6,098 bases of DNA. Origin: Fulvivirga aurantia (GTDB taxonomy: Bacteria > Bacteroidota > Bacteroidia > Cytophagales > Cyclobacteriaceae). Below are positions 5,200 through 6,098 of this stretch, one piece after another. Location of the stretch: NCBI RefSeq assembly GCF_009711475.1, contig NZ_SMMD01000712.1, positions 1 through 6,098 of the forward strand. The letters are read 5' to 3'. Positions within the stretch are counted from its first letter, which is position 1. Every line of letters begins with the position of its first letter. The notes under the pieces were generated by a model. It saw only the letters and a program-made list of their open reading frames with translations, had not been told where the DNA came from and made no database searches. Position numbers and translations under genes: made by a program.

Positions 5200-5808
5200 C
5201 TAGGCTGCTTCTACCTGGGCGAGTTTTGAGATCAAATACTTTTTTCCTGTAGATACTTCAAGGCATACATAGCGAGTTCTTCTCAGCGTTTGTTTTTTAA
5301 ATACGCGGTTGCCCAGCACAAATTGTTCGCCAACTTTTACATCGGATAAGAACAGCTTAGGCTCAGTGTCATAGGCAGATAGCGATTTGTATAACCCGGG
5401 ATCGGTGCAAGAGGAGGCCTTAGGGTTCTTGAGGTATTTTGCTAAAGCACGTAGCATCGGGTCAGGAAAAACCTCATTGCTAAGTAATGGCAACGCCACA
5501 TGCTTAAAGTTTTGCTTCCACTCTTTGCCGTGAGGCATTACTTTTCTACCAAACTCTTTATAGGTCAGCAGATGAGCTACTTCATGTAGGTAGGTCACTA
5601 AAAAAGAGTATTTATTCAGATCCAGGTTTACAGAAATCGAATGAGATTTATCATTAGGATTGTACCTGTAGTCTCCTAGTTTAGAGGCTCTAGGTCTTTT
5701 GAGCTTAAAATTAAAAGGGTGTGCAAGCCATAGCTCCAGACAATAGTCTACAGCTGCCTCAGGCACATGCTTTTGTAGAATCTGGCGAAATTTGGAGGTG
5801 TTACTCAA
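5200..5808 (-). CDS. SprT-like zinc protein (SprT/Spartan fold)
   Basis: This is a 202-residue protein with the SprT-like gluzincin core. The segment PEAAVDYCLELWLAHPFNFKL (16-36) resembles the usual N-terminal helix. SISVNLDLNKYSFLVTYLHEVAHLLTY follows (57-83), with zinc ligands His75 and His79 and catalytic Glu76, and then MPHGKEWKQNF (91-101) with His93 as the probable third ligand. The C-terminal zinc-ribbon cysteine pairs common in SprT proteins are absent; only single cysteines remain (134, 182), although KKQTLRRTRYVCLE still resembles that region. Spartan relatives cut DNA-protein crosslinks, but the role of bacterial SprT is unsettled. The start is odd. TTG at 5806-5808 is the only usable initiation codon before the conserved helix. 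An in-frame ATG lies 24 bases upstream (5830-5832) but is cut off by TAA (5818-5820) after four codons. A terminator for the preceding gene lies 25 bases upstream. Confidence 0.88.
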   Translation of the reverse strand: MSNTSKFRQILQKHVPEAAVDYCLELWLAHPFNFKLKRPRASKLGDYRYNPNDKSHSISVNLDLNKYSFLVTYLHEVAHLLTYKEFGRKVMPHGKEWKQNFKHVALPLLSNEVFPDPMLRALAKYLKNPKASSCTDPGLYKSLSAYDTEPKLFLSDVKVGEQFVLGNRVFKKQTLRRTRYVCLEVSTGKKYLISKLAQVEAA

Positions 5809-5832
5809 ACCGTGGACTTATATTTTAGGCAT

Positions 5833-5858
5833 AAAAAAAGGGCTTAATATTTAAGCCC
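5833..5858 (-). terminator. Intrinsic terminator after the acidic lipoprotein gene
   Basis: A perfect 8-bp stem GGGCTTAA (5840-5847) / TTAAGCCC (5851-5858) with a 3-base loop is followed on the minus strand by seven T (5833-5839). It starts 23 bases after the stop of the lipoprotein gene and ends 24 bases before the SprT-like start, so the latter needs its own promoter or read-through. Confidence 0.92.
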
Positions 5859-5881
5859 AATTTCGTAGTTGTTTGCTGAAA

Positions 5882-6098
5882 TTATTCAGAAGCAGTTGAA
5901 TCATCTTCAACTTCTTCTTCTACTTCCTCAGCAGCTTCTTCCATTTCGTCACCAGCTTCTTCGCCAGCTTCCTCTACTTCTTCAGCAGCTTCTTCTACCT
6001 CTTCACCAGCTTCTTCTACCATTTCGGTAGCTTCAGACTCGTCTTTAGCTTGGTTTCCACAAGCAACAAATCCAAACATAAAGCCAGCAACTAACAAT
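5882..6098 (-). CDS. Highly acidic repeat lipoprotein, C-terminal part
   Basis: This gene is partial: the reading frame stays open to the right edge, so the true start lies outside the window. The TTG at 6095-6097 sits inside the signal-peptide hydrophobic core and is not a credible start. The visible 72 codons encode the end of a signal peptide (LLVAGFMFGFVAC) with a lipobox-like FVAC. The mature part has about 58 residues, consisting almost only of Glu, Ala, Val and Gly. About 25 of the last 52 residues are Glu, and no Lys or Arg follows the Lys five residues after the Cys. EEA(G/A)EE(V/A) recurs three times as a heptad, and EEAAEEVEE recurs exactly after 18 residues, so a long charged helix is likely. 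Small acidic lipoproteins of this kind are common in Bacteroidota. No function is assigned; cation binding or an envelope spacer are guesses. A strong terminator follows. Confidence 0.82.
   Translation of the reverse strand, partial: LLVAGFMFGFVACGNQAKDESEATEMVEEAGEEVEEAAEEVEEAGEEAGDEMEEAAEEVEEEVEDDSTASE
5919..5996. repeat. 54-bp-period coding repeat in the acidic lipoprotein
   Basis: Two 24-base units (5919-5942 and 5973-5996) match except at two positions and are spaced by 54 bases. They encode the repeated EEAAEEVEE block. A period of 18 residues equals five turns of an alpha helix. Confidence 0.7.

Noticed and set aside
6095..6097. TTG at the right edge as the start of the acidic lipoprotein
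   Set aside because: It encodes a Leu within the signal-peptide core, with no basic N-terminal region; the gene clearly continues outside the window.

Overview
The window looks like a piece of a Bacteroidota chromosome, probably a marine Cytophagia-type relative. The basis is modest GC content (about 40% by eye), almost no Shine-Dalgarno sequences, candidate promoters of the Bacteroidota TTG / TAnnTTTG type, several SPII lipoproteins with acidic residues just after the lipid-modified Cys, and a PTS-independent peptidoglycan-recycling pair. Genus-level placement is not possible from sequence reading alone. No mobile element, CRISPR array, tRNA or rRNA is visible, and no gene-free stretch exceeds 300 bases.

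Layout. (1) At the left edge, on the minus strand, is the N-terminal 65 codons of a lipoprotein that looks like an M19 (renal-type) dipeptidase. (2) Diverging from it, on the plus strand, is a two-gene unit: an RDD-family membrane protein whose stop overlaps the start of a small single-domain cytochrome b5-like heme protein. A hairpin terminator follows. (3) On the minus strand are two tandem paralogous lipoprotein metalloproteases with an HEFGH zinc motif and a Cys-X4-Cys-Leu-Met 'Met-turn'. They are separated by a strong terminator, and the second has its own candidate promoter with a dyad across it. (4) On the plus strand is a compact operon: a BadF/BcrA-type (ASKHA) amino-sugar kinase, murQ (MurNAc-6-P etherase), and a conserved-looking protein of unknown function overlapping murQ by 14 bases. 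(5) On the minus strand and convergent with that operon (4-base gap) is a SprT-like zinc protein with a forced TTG start. (6) At the right edge, on the minus strand, is the C-terminal part of a very acidic, helical repeat lipoprotein followed by a textbook terminator.

How the genes may work together. The clearest pathway is cell-wall sugar salvage: the kinase would make MurNAc-6-P (and/or GlcNAc-6-P), and MurQ would cleave MurNAc-6-P to GlcNAc-6-P and D-lactate. The overlapping downstream gene is a candidate accessory factor. The paired metalloproteases are likely envelope-anchored, perhaps surface-exposed. No strongly novel multi-gene system is evident. The most interesting items are the duplicated metalloproteases with a non-canonical third zinc ligand, the uncharacterised gene coupled to murQ, and the RDD/cytochrome b5 pair.
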